This document shows positions 8,374 through 16,914 of a stretch of 64,000 bases of DNA, in pieces (position 1 is the first letter of the stretch; each line of letters opens with the position of its first letter). The notes beneath the pieces are model-generated. The model worked only from the letters and a program-made list of their open reading frames with translations, was not told where the DNA came from and ran no database searches. A program made the translations under genes and the position numbers. Source of the DNA: Ktedonobacter robiniae (lineage in GTDB: Bacteria > Chloroflexota > Ktedonobacteria > Ktedonobacterales > Ktedonobacteraceae); the NCBI RefSeq assembly GCF_016587375.1, contig NZ_BNJG01000001.1, positions 4,098,001 through 4,162,000 on the forward strand, written 5' to 3'.

Positions 8374-8709
8374 ATCGACCTCCTCTAAGCGGATATTGAC
8401 CAGCTCGCTGACACGGATGCCTGTATAGAACAGCGTTTTGATTAAGATCATATCTGCGAACTTGCGAGCCTGCCACACTTGCTGATAGAAAGCTCGTATC
8501 TCCTCCTCCGTTGGGATGTTGGGCAGCCGGGGAGTGGAGCGTTCCACTTCGATCTCCAGTTCTTTGCGCAGCTCTCGAAACACGCGAGAGCGTGTTGCTC
8601 CTGTCTTATTACCCAGAAGTGCCCGCTCTTCGGCATGCAATGTCCATTGATCAATGAGATCTTCTCTTTCCCATTCTCGCTTCATAACAAGCATTATCTC
8701 TTTTATCAA
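8350..8709 (-). pseudogene. Tyrosine recombinase/integrase fragment
   Basis: The 119-codon minus-strand frame resembles phage-type site-specific recombinases around the start of the catalytic domain. It includes LPNIPTEEEIRAFYQQVWQ, then LIKTLFYTGIRVSELVNIRL with the first catalytic Arg. Sequence similarity ends at about 8373 (LEEVDL), so the later His-x-x-Arg and Tyr motifs are gone. It is inactive. It abuts the DUF998 remnant. Confidence 0.65.
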
Positions 8710-8828
8710 AACTTGAGGGACAAGTGCCGAGAAAAAATGAAAATCGGAATTTTACTCATAAATGTGGGTATATCGGGATAAACCGATGAGCACAAATGCA
8801 GAAAAGAAAATAGCAAAAAAGGTGCAGT

Positions 8829-9185
8829 TCACTTTCCAAGAAGAGAATCGGTACTTTGAAGAATGTCTATGTCACTAGTCCTTACGGCCTCTCGGTACAT
8901 GTTCTTTGACAAGAATCCAGGCTGTATGCTATCGTAGAAGAACATCTTTCTCTCCATACAATCAAAGCAGCTATTAGAAGGAGGAGCGCCTTGGGTCGTA
9001 TGACACAAACCACAGATCATATCACTCTGTGGGGACATGGCACACCATGTCAAATCGATAACTGTGCCGTCGCCCACAGCCGTACTCTGTCCTTTTTCAG
9101 GAGCCTCTAGACAAAAACACCTTGAAAAGAGAGTAGCCGTGGGTGACATTTTTCCAACCACGGTTTTTTTGCGCCTGGAGATCAT
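8829..9185 (-). CDS. Possible small CxxC protein, unrecognised
   Basis: A 118-residue frame divergent from the MFS gene at 9234. It contains two CxxC pairs (CGLC and CFDC, 16 residues apart), which could bind zinc, and otherwise matches no family I know. The shared upstream region holds a 23-base palindrome (9184-9206). Composition is not convincing and the frame may be chance. Confidence 0.25.
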   Translation of the reverse strand: MISRRKKTVVGKMSPTATLFSRCFCLEAPEKGQSTAVGDGTVIDLTWCAMSPQSDMICGLCHTTQGAPPSNSCFDCMERKMFFYDSIQPGFLSKNMYREAVRTSDIDILQSTDSLLGK

Positions 9186-9206
9186 GAGGTGAATCTTTCA
9201 CCTCAT
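9184..9206. promoter_or_regulatory. Operator-like palindrome before MFS gene
   Basis: ATGAGGTGAA and TTCACCTCAT form a perfect 10-base inverted repeat around a TCT centre, 27 bases before the MFS start. Its size and position fit a dimeric repressor site; a hairpin in the leader is the alternative. No regulator gene is adjacent. Confidence 0.45.
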
Positions 9207-9233
9207 ACTTTTCCATCTTTTCAAGGAGTTTCT

Positions 9234-10508
9234 ATGCGATTTCGCTTGCCACAAGGATTATGGCATCACAAGGATTTTCTCAAATTCTGGACAGGGGAAA
9301 CTATCTCTGCATTTGGCTCGCAAGTAACCGCGTTTGCCCTTCCCATTACTGCTGCACTCACCTTACACGCTACAGCCATTCAAATGGGAGTTCTCTCGTT
9401 TTTAGCTTTTGCTCCTATGTTGTTTTTGAGTTTGTTTGCAGGTGTGTTCGTTGATCGTTTTCCACGTCGACCAATACTTATCATCACCAGTCTTGGGCAG
9501 ATGGTGAGCGTTGGAAGCATTCCATGTATGGCATTCCTTCACCTGTTGCACTTGGAATATCTGTATGGGATTGCTCTCTTCAGTGGATGCCTGACCGTCT
9601 TTTTTGAGATTGCGTATCAAGCCTATCTTCCCTCACTTGTTGAACGAGAGTATTTGATTGAAGGCAATGGAAAATTAGAGACGAGTCACGCATGTGCTCA
9701 GATCTCTGGCCCAGGGCTAGCGGGTTTGATTGTCCAATGGCTCACAGCTCCATTTGCTATGCTGATTGATGCTGGCTCATTCCTGATTGCTGCACTTTTT
9801 CTTTGCTGGATGAGGAAACCGGAACCGAGAACAGAGCATCATGAAACCGAGCGGGCTATCTTCAAAGAGATTGGTGAGGGACTGAAGACAGTTCTCCATC
9901 ATCGTGTCCTCTGGTCGATTGCAGCATGCAATGGAACCATAAATCTCTTCAACAGTGCATTTATGAGCGTTGCTGTTCTTTATGTGGTTCGTGATCTCAA
10001 AATAGCGCCTGTTCTGTATGGTTTTGCTCTCTCGATGGGAAGTGTGGGAGCCTTATTAGGATCTTTTCTGGCCAAACGGATTGCTGACCGTTTTGGGGTA
10101 GGTCCAGCTATCATCGGTTCTGCATTCTTCTATGGAATAGGAGGCCTGCTTCTTCCTTTGGCAAGTGTTTCGACAATGGTGGCTATTCCGTTTCTCATAC
10201 TGAGCTGGTTCGTGCAAAGCCTGATGTTGATCGTGTTCAATATCACCCAGGTCAGCCTTCGCCAACGTCTAGTCCCTGGGAGCCTCCAAGGGCGCCTCAA
10301 TGCAAGTATGCGCTTTCTTATCTGCAGCGCTTTGCCGATTGGCTCGCTTTTAGGAGGTGCATCTGGTGAAGTAATTGGGCTTCTTCCAACCGTTACACTC
10401 TCAACTGTTGGAATGTTTTTCGCGTTTCTCTGGGTCTTTTTCTCTCCGGTATCCTCTTTACGAGAGCAGCCTACCTTGAAGAGCAGCGAAGAACCTGGCA
10501 TATCTTAG
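9234..10508 (+). CDS. MFS transporter, MFS_3 / EntS-like exporter (second copy)
   Basis: A 424-residue membrane protein with about twelve hydrophobic segments and the MFS loop motif DRFPRRP (74-80). The start (MRFRLPQGLWHHKDFLKFW) is set at 9234 because AAGGAG lies five bases upstream; a GTG at 9189 in the same frame would place 15 extra residues inside the palindromic operator. It is a distant paralogue of the protein at 166-1437 and likely effluxes a drug-like or siderophore-like molecule. It stands alone, convergent with the pentapeptide-repeat gene, inside the accessory block. Confidence 0.88.
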   Translation: MRFRLPQGLWHHKDFLKFWTGETISAFGSQVTAFALPITAALTLHATAIQMGVLSFLAFAPMLFLSLFAGVFVDRFPRRPILIITSLGQMVSVGSIPCMAFLHLLHLEYLYGIALFSGCLTVFFEIAYQAYLPSLVEREYLIEGNGKLETSHACAQISGPGLAGLIVQWLTAPFAMLIDAGSFLIAALFLCWMRKPEPRTEHHETERAIFKEIGEGLKTVLHHRVLWSIAACNGTINLFNSAFMSVAVLYVVRDLKIAPVLYGFALSMGSVGALLGSFLAKRIADRFGVGPAIIGSAFFYGIGGLLLPLASVSTMVAIPFLILSWFVQSLMLIVFNITQVSLRQRLVPGSLQGRLNASMRFLICSALPIGSLLGGASGEVIGLLPTVTLSTVGMFFAFLWVFFSPVSSLREQPTLKSSEEPGIS

Positions 10509-10627
10509 AACACAAAAACAGCTCTGATGAAGGAGGAGAAGCCTGCTCATCCCGTCCCGACGCCAGCGGCAAGCAACGCTGCGGGCGCTCTGGGCGGAAC
10601 TCCAGGCTCGCAGGCGTCCTGCTCCGC

Positions 10628-11752
10628 TCAAGGCTCGCGTTTGAGCGCCTCACCAGAGCCTATTGTGCCCAATTGTTCGTCTGTTACCTTTGCCTCGCGC
10701 AGATCGGCCATCTCGAAGATTGCCAGGGTGAGCCTCGCCCCGCTGAGGTCAGCCTGGCGCAAGTTCGCGCCAATGAGGGTCGCCTTGCTCAGATTTGCCT
10801 CTGTCAGGTTGGCTCCCTCTATATTCGCCTCCGTGAGAGTCGTCTCCGTGAGGTTCGCGCCGCTGAGGTCGGCCCCTTGCAATTTCGCTCTATAGAAATA
10901 CGCCTTCGAGAGGTCCGCGCCGCGCAGATTTGCTTGGCTGAGGTCAACGCCGCTGAGATAGGATCCTCGCATCTGTGCGCCAACGAGTTGCGCATGTGAG
11001 AGATCTGCTTGCAGATCGGGACGGCGGGCGCTCCCTCTCTCGCCTTGAGAGCCAGGAGCGTCATGACCTCCCTTCGCCTCCCCGAAGCTCGAACCACTCA
11101 GGTCAGCACCCGTGAGATCGGTACCGCGCAAATCGACCCCCCTCAGGTCGGCGCCCTTCAGCATTGCGTGCGAGAGGTTGGCCCCGGAGAGGTCGGCGCG
11201 ATTGAGGTTCGCGCCGCTGAGGTCGGACCCTTGCAAATTCGCCTCCCTGAAGTTCACACGCCTCAGATCCGTCTGGGCTAAATTGATCTTCGGCAGCACT
11301 ATCTTCTGGAGATCAGCCCCGACCAGGGCTTTGCTTCCCTGCAAGCCATCGCCGATAACGGTCGCGGGCAAGCCGTTGTGACTGAAAAACTTCAGCATGC
11401 TCAACTGCTGGTCGCCCTCTAAGGTTTTCAAGACCCGGCCCAGGCGTTGCTGCGCCATCTGCGAGACCTCTGGCTTGTCGGCGAGTACGCCAAGGAAGTA
11501 GGTCTGGAAGACCAGTTCTTGCAGCATCGTCATCCATTGTTTGCTGGTCCTCTCCTGGCTATAGACCTGCCAGGCCGAGAGGCTCAAACTGAACAACATC
11601 GCGAAGACAAGCGCCGTCAAGACCATCTGCGAGGTTTGGCCGCCACTGATAAGATTGATGAGCAAGCCGATGATCGCGCCAAAAAGACCTGAGAACACCG
11701 CCAGCGTCGAGGGATGGAATAAGACCTGGCTTATACTAAAAGAACGCTTCAC
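10628..11752 (-). CDS. Membrane-anchored pentapeptide-repeat protein
   Basis: A 374-residue protein with two N-terminal membrane segments (about 16-35 and 43-62) and an alpha-helical linker. From about residue 142 to 355 there is a run of pentapeptide repeats of the A(D/N)LxG type (ADLSG, ANLNR, ADLRG), which fold as a right-handed quadrilateral beta-helix. The repeat run is broken at residues 224-247 by a Gly/Ser/Arg-rich insert (GEAKGGHDAPGSQGERGSAR) that would loop out of the helix. Function is unknown. The start overlaps the stop of the upstream hypothetical gene by four bases, so the two are translationally coupled. Confidence 0.88.
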   Translation of the reverse strand: MKRSFSISQVLFHPSTLAVFSGLFGAIIGLLINLISGGQTSQMVLTALVFAMLFSLSLSAWQVYSQERTSKQWMTMLQELVFQTYFLGVLADKPEVSQMAQQRLGRVLKTLEGDQQLSMLKFFSHNGLPATVIGDGLQGSKALVGADLQKIVLPKINLAQTDLRRVNFREANLQGSDLSGANLNRADLSGANLSHAMLKGADLRGVDLRGTDLTGADLSGSSFGEAKGGHDAPGSQGERGSARRPDLQADLSHAQLVGAQMRGSYLSGVDLSQANLRGADLSKAYFYRAKLQGADLSGANLTETTLTEANIEGANLTEANLSKATLIGANLRQADLSGARLTLAIFEMADLREAKVTDEQLGTIGSGEALKREP

Positions 11753-12069
11753 GCCGTTCGTGGCTCCTTCCTTTCCGACCTCGGACCTTTTCTCTCGGTG
11801 TAGCTGTAGATCCCAAAATTCAGCAGGAAAAATTGGATAATGAACAATCTCAACTGAGTTGTAAACGACTTATCCTGGGCTTTTAGCCGCACATATGGCC
11901 ATTCTGTATCTACTCGCTCGCCAGGCTCGGGCCATCGCAGATCCTGTCCCCATTCGAGCAAGGTAGTTTCCCCTATTCCAACTGAAACCAAAGCCTGAAG
12001 GTAACATCGAACGCTCTCATGAAACGTTTCTTCTTCGCAACAAAGGAACAATGGTTTCGATTGAGACAT
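11749..12069 (-). CDS. Hypothetical protein coupled to pentapeptide-repeat gene
   Basis: A 106-residue unrecognised protein (MSQSKPLFLCCEEETFHESV) with a hydrophobic patch at about 78-93 (LRLFIIQFFLLNFGIY) and a basic tail. It is supported mainly by its four-base ATGA overlap with the following pentapeptide-repeat gene; the patch could anchor it in the membrane beside its partner. Its upstream end overlaps decayed endonuclease III sequence, so its promoter may come from the inserted DNA. Confidence 0.5.
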   Translation of the reverse strand: MSQSKPLFLCCEEETFHESVRCYLQALVSVGIGETTLLEWGQDLRWPEPGERVDTEWPYVRLKAQDKSFTTQLRLFIIQFFLLNFGIYSYTERKGPRSERKEPRTA

Positions 12070-12229
12070 TTCCGGCTATTTTCTCTCTCATGAGGAATGC
12101 TCTTATGATTACCTGACTTGGTAACATTTTCTTGAAGCGTAGCATAGGGGCTCGTGGTGTACAAAATATCTTGGTCCTTTGTAGTACTTGTGGCCAACCT
12201 TTTGGTAGAGAACGGCCAACCTTGACCTC

Positions 12230-12535
12230 TGGCCAGTTTACATTCGCAATGGTCTCCTGCACCTCGCTGGTGGGTGCGTCTCGTACTGCTTCCCACGAGC
12301 CAAAGCGCTTGAGCAAATTGTCATAGGCCGCCGCAGTCTGGGCGTCTTTTGTACGATGTGAGAGGATGATATTGACGAGCATGCTCATTGGGTCCTTCTT
12401 GGACCAGTCCGAGGGACCATAGAGCTCGGTCAGACGCTGCGTAACGAGATGCGCCTTCTCTTTGAGGCGCGCGATATCCTGGGTTGGGTAGCCGTAATCG
12501 GCAAGGGTCCGTTCGCGTTTGTTTGGTTGTGTCAC
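12230..12535 (-). pseudogene. Endonuclease III, N-terminal remnant
   Basis: The minus strand encodes the N-terminal half of an endonuclease III close to the intact copy: ADYGYPTQD, then KKDPMSMLVNIILSHRT, then NLLKRFGSWEAVRDAP, ending at NVNWPEVK near 12230. The probable start is a GTG at 12535 after AAAGAGGAG, the same arrangement as in the intact gene. Downstream the frame becomes unrelated. The helix-hairpin-helix, catalytic Lys/Asp and iron-sulphur loop are absent here but partly present at 1450-1740. It follows the methyltransferase gene by 99 bases, probably its original operon partner. Confidence 0.78.
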
Positions 12536-12634
12536 GTGGGCGCTCCTCTTTCTATCCCTGACATCCCGCGAGATGCTGCCTGCTTTGCAGCTTCTCACAT
12601 GAGACGCTACCTTCAACTCTTTTGGGGCAGTCAC

Positions 12635-13114
12635 TTAGAGCCAGCGAGGCACACGCTCTTTGTAGCTGATATATTCCGCGCCAAACTTCTTTTCCAGGTA
12701 CTTTTCTTCTCGTTCAATCACGCCGATACGTATAACACGTAGTAAGGCTGGTAGCAGTAGCAATGGCCAGACGCGATTCATGATGAGCGCGAGTCCAGCA
12801 TAGAGTAAGGTGAAGGCGCTATAGATAGGGTTGCGTGTGAGCCTATAGGGTCCATGTTGAATGATGGTTGTGGTGGGTTTGGTAGGCTGCAGCGCCGTAC
12901 CCGCCTGGCGCATCTCGCGTATGGCCATGATGCCTGTGGTCAGGCCAATACCAAGGAGTGCTCCGCCAACAAAGGAGCGTGCCGCGCGCGGAATCAGGCG
13001 CAGAGGAAGCCATGAATCCAGGTAAAGACCAAAAAGAAATGTGCTGGCGTAGAGCAGTGGTGGCGGGGCTATGACATTGGCCTGGTCCTCGTTGTTGCGT
13101 TTCATATCTTCCAT
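12635..13114 (-). CDS. Isoprenylcysteine carboxyl methyltransferase-like membrane protein
   Basis: A 159-residue protein with three to four membrane segments and the ICMT/PEMT signature: HGPYRLTRNPIYSAF at about 89-103, and the C-terminal EREEKYLEKKFGAEY then YKERVPRW. Family members use S-adenosylmethionine to methylate lipid-like or isoprenoid-linked substrates in the membrane; the bacterial substrate is generally unknown. GGAGAAG lies four bases before the start. It is upstream of the broken endonuclease III N-terminal fragment. Confidence 0.85.
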   Translation of the reverse strand: MEDMKRNNEDQANVIAPPPLLYASTFLFGLYLDSWLPLRLIPRAARSFVGGALLGIGLTTGIMAIREMRQAGTALQPTKPTTTIIQHGPYRLTRNPIYSAFTLLYAGLALIMNRVWPLLLLPALLRVIRIGVIEREEKYLEKKFGAEYISYKERVPRWL

Positions 13115-13334
13115 ATTCTTCTCCGATCACAAATTGTCCCGTTCTTGCGCACGGGGTCAGTATCTCGCGAGATGTATCTCTTCTCTAGTATGGCACGTAT
13201 CAAACCTCTACAGCGTGACAGAGTGAGTGGTTTTATGCATGAGGGGTGTTCGTAACGCTTCTTGTGGTTCGTTCGTGATGAAGATGGTAGGTTCCGCATA
13301 AGAAGGATAGAGGTGTTTGCTAAAGGAGGCTGGT

Positions 13335-14141
13335 ATGACTGATATGGCTTTGGGGCAGGAGGTTGTGCGCCAAAAGTTGGCGGCATTTGAAGAGCTGCGA
13401 CCGAAGTTTGAGCAGTGTTTTCGCTTTGTGCAGGAGGCCCATGGCCAGAAACGCTTTGTCTCCTGCTCTGTCGGAGACATTGTGTACTATTTGCATGCGC
13501 GCTGGATCTGTGATTGTAAGGGCTATCTCTTAAGTGTGCCTCATTCGCATAAAATATATGAGGGTCGGCGTTGCCTGGAACTGCTGCGCGAGTGGCAAAC
13601 CGATGGCAATAGCGCGAATGTAATCGCTTTCTTGCAGCGTAAGCTTGACACTCTCCCTTATGCCGCTCTGACGCGCCAGATTGAGCAAGGGCGTTTGCGG
13701 CATCAGAATGATGGCCTGGAGAGACGTCTATTGCATGGGCGCACTATTTTACTGAATCGTGGTTTCAATTTGTTACTTGCACTGGATACGCTGTTCTCCC
13801 TCTCGCGTGAGGAGCTAAGCGCAGAGGTTCACGCAGCCTGCGAACAGTATGGGCATTTCCCAGAACAGATTGAGCAGCAACTGGCGCTTCTGGATACGTC
13901 CCTGTATAGCTATGTTCCTCATCAAGCGCTGGCTCGCTTGAACATGACGCTCATGAATAGGTTTGGAAGTGATGTGCTGGCTCAAGAAGAGAATGCTCCC
14001 GGTGAGCGCTCCTGGCGTGTATTACCTTCGGAGGAGCCACTGACACCGCCCGCTGAACATCTCTTCCCCGCCTACCAGGACCTGACCCAGACCGGGCATA
14101 ACAACATCATGCGCCACCGTTTTAATAGCCCTACCTCCTAG
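13335..14141 (+). CDS. Hypothetical protein, 268 aa
   Basis: AAGGAGG precedes the ATG at 13335 by five bases, so an in-frame start 18 bases upstream is less likely. The soluble, helix-rich product (EVVRQKLAAFEELRPKFEQ, FVQEAHGQKRF near the N-terminus, a CDCKG motif at about 59-63) matches no family I recognise. There is no signal peptide or membrane segment. It is divergent from the methyltransferase gene and ends at a long bidirectional hairpin shared with the convergent ABC genes. Confidence 0.75.
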   Translation: MTDMALGQEVVRQKLAAFEELRPKFEQCFRFVQEAHGQKRFVSCSVGDIVYYLHARWICDCKGYLLSVPHSHKIYEGRRCLELLREWQTDGNSANVIAFLQRKLDTLPYAALTRQIEQGRLRHQNDGLERRLLHGRTILLNRGFNLLLALDTLFSLSREELSAEVHAACEQYGHFPEQIEQQLALLDTSLYSYVPHQALARLNMTLMNRFGSDVLAQEENAPGERSWRVLPSEEPLTPPAEHLFPAYQDLTQTGHNNIMRHRFNSPTS

Positions 14142-14150
14142 CGAGTATGA

Positions 14151-14195
14151 AAAGTGGGGAGTGCAGAGGGGCGTCAGCCCCTCTGCACTCCCTTT
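14151..14195. terminator. Bidirectional hairpin terminator
   Basis: Perfect 16-bp arms (GGGAGTGCAGAGGGGC and its complement, 14157-14192) around a four-base loop, with A-rich sequence before and T-rich after. It separates two convergent transcripts. Confidence 0.7.
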
Positions 14196-14199
14196 CCCC

Positions 14200-14216
14200 T
14201 CCCGCCGCAGGCGGTA
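14200..14216 (+). repeat. GCCGCAGGC hairpin tag
   Basis: CCGCCGCAGGCGG directly follows the palindrome at 14157-14192. The same GCCGCAGGC core with a GCA loop follows palindromes or hairpins at 29.7, 30.9, 45.3 and 48.2 kb. Confidence 0.45.
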
Positions 14217-14277
14217 TGAATCCCTTTCAAACGAATTTGAACAGAGTACGAGATGCATATGACCAGAAGCGAAGCTG

Positions 14278-15084
14278 CTATCTTCTACGCTTCTTCTTGA
14301 GCGTTGGCTGAGGCGCGGGTACGACAACGCCACTGATATCCTCGATCTTGCCATCTTCAATCTCGATGCGCACATCTGCCACCTTCGCTACGCTGCGATC
14401 ATGACTGACTACGATGACCGTGCGCCCTTGATTCGCCAGGCGCTTTAACAGGTCTATGATGCGCTTGCCATTCTGTGAGTCCAGGTTTCCGGTTGGCTCA
14501 TCCGCCAGGATGACTTTGGGATCGTTGGCGAGCGCACGAGCGATGGCGACGCGCTGCTTTTGTCCACCAGAGAGCCTGCCGGGGCGATGCCGGTGGCGAT
14601 TCTCATCGATACCGACCTGGAGCAGGAGTGTCCGCGCTCGCTCGCGCATGTCGGCTCGCGACTTTCCTCCTGCCAACTCCATTGGAAGCATGACGTTCTC
14701 TAGCGCCGTCAGATTGGGAATCAGGTGAAATGATTGGAAAACAAAGCCCACGTTTTGACGTCTGAACTTATGCTCCTTTGGCCCGGTCAGGCTCATCACA
14801 TTAACACCATCGACGACCAGTTCGCCTCCTGTCGGTTTATCCAGGCTCCCGAGAATATAGAGTAAGGTCGATTTGCCGCTGCCGCTGGGACCCATGATGG
14901 TGACGAATTGCCCCTCTGTAAAGACAAAGCTTGCGTCATCTACGGCCTTGATGACTTCACCATACATCTTAAAGTGCTTGCTGAGATGCTCGGCGACAAT
15001 CGTGACAGTTGGCTCTTTCTGAACGGTTGAATCTTTCTCTAGAACTGCGGGCGTGGCCGCGTCTATAATAGTCTCTTCTCCCAT
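14278..15084 (-). CDS. ABC transporter ATP-binding protein, MacB/LolD type
   Basis: A 268-residue ATPase with Walker A GPSGSGKS (65-72), Q-loop Gln117, signature LSGGQ (171-175) and Walker B VILADE (191-196). The LPMELAGG and FQSFHLIPNLTALEN segments place it in the MacB/LolD/FtsE branch. A 30-residue non-conserved N-terminus and a basic C-terminal tail are extra. It powers the FtsX-like permease encoded 21 bases upstream in the same operon. Such pairs act by mechanotransmission and export peptides, lipoproteins or drugs. Confidence 0.93.
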   Translation of the reverse strand: MGEETIIDAATPAVLEKDSTVQKEPTVTIVAEHLSKHFKMYGEVIKAVDDASFVFTEGQFVTIMGPSGSGKSTLLYILGSLDKPTGGELVVDGVNVMSLTGPKEHKFRRQNVGFVFQSFHLIPNLTALENVMLPMELAGGKSRADMRERARTLLLQVGIDENRHRHRPGRLSGGQKQRVAIARALANDPKVILADEPTGNLDSQNGKRIIDLLKRLANQGRTVIVVSHDRSVAKVADVRIEIEDGKIEDISGVVVPAPQPTLKKKRRR

Positions 15085-15105
15085 GGTTTATCCTCGCTTC
15101 TCAGA

Positions 15106-16557
15106 CTAGTTGTTGCCTTTTCTCAGCACGACTGCGGGTCGGATGCGCGCGACATAGAGAGCGGGAATGACGCTTGTTAAGATTGCCAGGCCGATTCCCA
15201 ACCCCATGATGATGAGCAGTGTTTGCCCATTAAGCGTGACCGTTGATAGATGAATGTCACTGAGCTGCTGCGTTAATCCCTGACGAAAGCCCTGGAAACC
15301 CTGGAAGCCCTGGAACGATGGACCTCCCTGTGTGCCTTGTGCCGTTGGAGTTCCTCCCATCATAAATGAGCCTCGCCCTCTGCCAGCTACAGAACCAATA
15401 TCACTGGATGCTGTGGAGACATCAAACTTCTGTGAGATGATGGGACCAAGTGTCACGAGAAGCACAGTCGCGACCGCCGATGCCAGGACACTGAGCGCCA
15501 AAACTTCTGTCCAGAACTGCCCTATCACCTGCCAGTGTGAGGCACCTATTGCCTTGAGCGTGCCGATTTCCGCAGTGCGTTCGCGAACAATAACGAAGAC
15601 CGAGAAGATGATAATTGCGGCCGAGGTGGCTATGGCGACGATGAGCGCCAGCTTGATGCTGTTCTGTGCGGTACTGAGCGCACTGATCGCGCTTGAGTAC
15701 ATCCTGTTCTCAGTGACGACGTTGTATTTGCTGCCCAGCGTCGTGCGAATATTGGTTGCAACAGTGTCTACCTGGTCATAGGTCGTGGCGTAGGCCGTAA
15801 TACTGTCGACGCCACTGACGGCGTAGAGCTTCTGCATGGTTGCCAGGGGCAAGGTGAGCGTATTATCGGCTATTGCTGCATCTGAGGTGTAGAGTCCAAC
15901 AACTGTGAGCTTGGTGCTTTTGAGTGTAAAGGTTGAACCAACCTTGAGATTATTTGTGTCGGCCAGTGTCTTGCTCATAAGCGCGACGTTTGCCGTAGCA
16001 TCGCTCGTCTGGAGTCCGCGTCCAGAGGTGATTGTAGGTGTGCCACCCTGGATAGTGAAATGCGTGGAGCCGCTTGAAATACCATAAATTGAGGCTGGAA
16101 TAGTTCTGCTTTGCCCGTTAGGCATCTGGACGCTGGCGGTCTTCAATTCCTGATCGGTGTCATAGCGTCTCAGGCTCTCCTCGACACTGGTAACGCCAGA
16201 AATCTTTTTGACTTTATCGATAGCGTCAGAGGGTATCGGCGTACTCGCGTTTTGTGATTGGAACAGATTGAAGCCGCCATTATTGCCATTCCCACCATTG
16301 CCACCAGGGAACCCTCTATCATTTCCGTTGTTGTTATTGCCATTATTTTGTGTTTGACTCTGGTTGTCGGTCACATAACTGATGGTAACGCCCGTTCCTA
16401 CTTCTGAGCGCACTTTGGTAAGTTGCTGCTGCGCGCTGCTGTTGAGGCTGACCATGGCCGCAACAAACATCAAGCTTGCTCCCAACAGCAAGACGATGAG
16501 CAGCAGCCGTAGTGGATTCCGCACCACATTTCGCATGCCGCGTAAGACTATGCCCAT
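15106..16557 (-). CDS. FtsX/MacB-like ABC permease
   Basis: A 483-residue membrane protein with the MacB topology: a first membrane segment at about 17-38, a large extracytoplasmic MacB_PCD-type domain, then three C-terminal membrane segments (about 300-325, 350-375 and 448-470) forming the FtsX domain (ERTAEIGTLKAIGAS is the conserved cytoplasmic loop). Residues about 72-95 are a low-complexity Asn/Gly tract in the outer domain, and a second Gly/Gln/Phe-rich stretch lies before the last segment. It pairs with the ATPase just downstream. The 5' region is long and AT-rich. Confidence 0.9.
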   Translation of the reverse strand: MGIVLRGMRNVVRNPLRLLLIVLLLGASLMFVAAMVSLNSSAQQQLTKVRSEVGTGVTISYVTDNQSQTQNNGNNNNGNDRGFPGGNGGNGNNGGFNLFQSQNASTPIPSDAIDKVKKISGVTSVEESLRRYDTDQELKTASVQMPNGQSRTIPASIYGISSGSTHFTIQGGTPTITSGRGLQTSDATANVALMSKTLADTNNLKVGSTFTLKSTKLTVVGLYTSDAAIADNTLTLPLATMQKLYAVSGVDSITAYATTYDQVDTVATNIRTTLGSKYNVVTENRMYSSAISALSTAQNSIKLALIVAIATSAAIIIFSVFVIVRERTAEIGTLKAIGASHWQVIGQFWTEVLALSVLASAVATVLLVTLGPIISQKFDVSTASSDIGSVAGRGRGSFMMGGTPTAQGTQGGPSFQGFQGFQGFRQGLTQQLSDIHLSTVTLNGQTLLIIMGLGIGLAILTSVIPALYVARIRPAVVLRKGNN

Positions 16558-16914
16558 GCAACTAGTACTCCTTCGTTTGGTTCGTCAGCCTGGTGACTGG
16601 TTTCATTTTTTTATCAACGATGCCTGCTGGCTTCTTAGCTACGAAGGATAGCGAAAATTTATCAGAGAGTCTTCAGAAAAGTGTAAAAGTAGTGTAGGAA
16701 ATTGTAAAAGAAATTTAAAGCAATCGATGTGTAAGCGTTGTAAATACATATTTAGAGGAAAAGAGTAATTAATGTAATGTGTGGAATTCTGTACTATGGC
16801 GTGTCGAAGCACTTTATTTAACTGTTAAGAGCCAGGCAGAAAAGGCGGACACCGCTTTTTAGGATGTATAATGCTTGATACGAAAAGAGCCATAAACTGA
16901 AAAGAGGAGCATGC
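16558..16914. other. Divergent AT-rich promoter region
   Basis: About 360 bases between the ABC permease (minus) and comB (plus), noticeably AT-rich. Visible elements are a TATAAT hexamer at 16867-16872 about 43 bases before comB, with no convincing -35, and a small hairpin AAAAGGCGG/CCGCTTTTT at 16840-16860. No gene is seen. Confidence 0.35.

Noticed and set aside
8479..8781. Plus-strand frame over the integrase fragment
   Set aside because: Antisense to recognisable recombinase sequence.
10527..10895. Plus-strand frame with a good ribosome-binding sequence facing the pentapeptide gene
   Set aside because: Its repetitive product is just the complement of the pentapeptide repeats; the GGAGGAG is likely chance.
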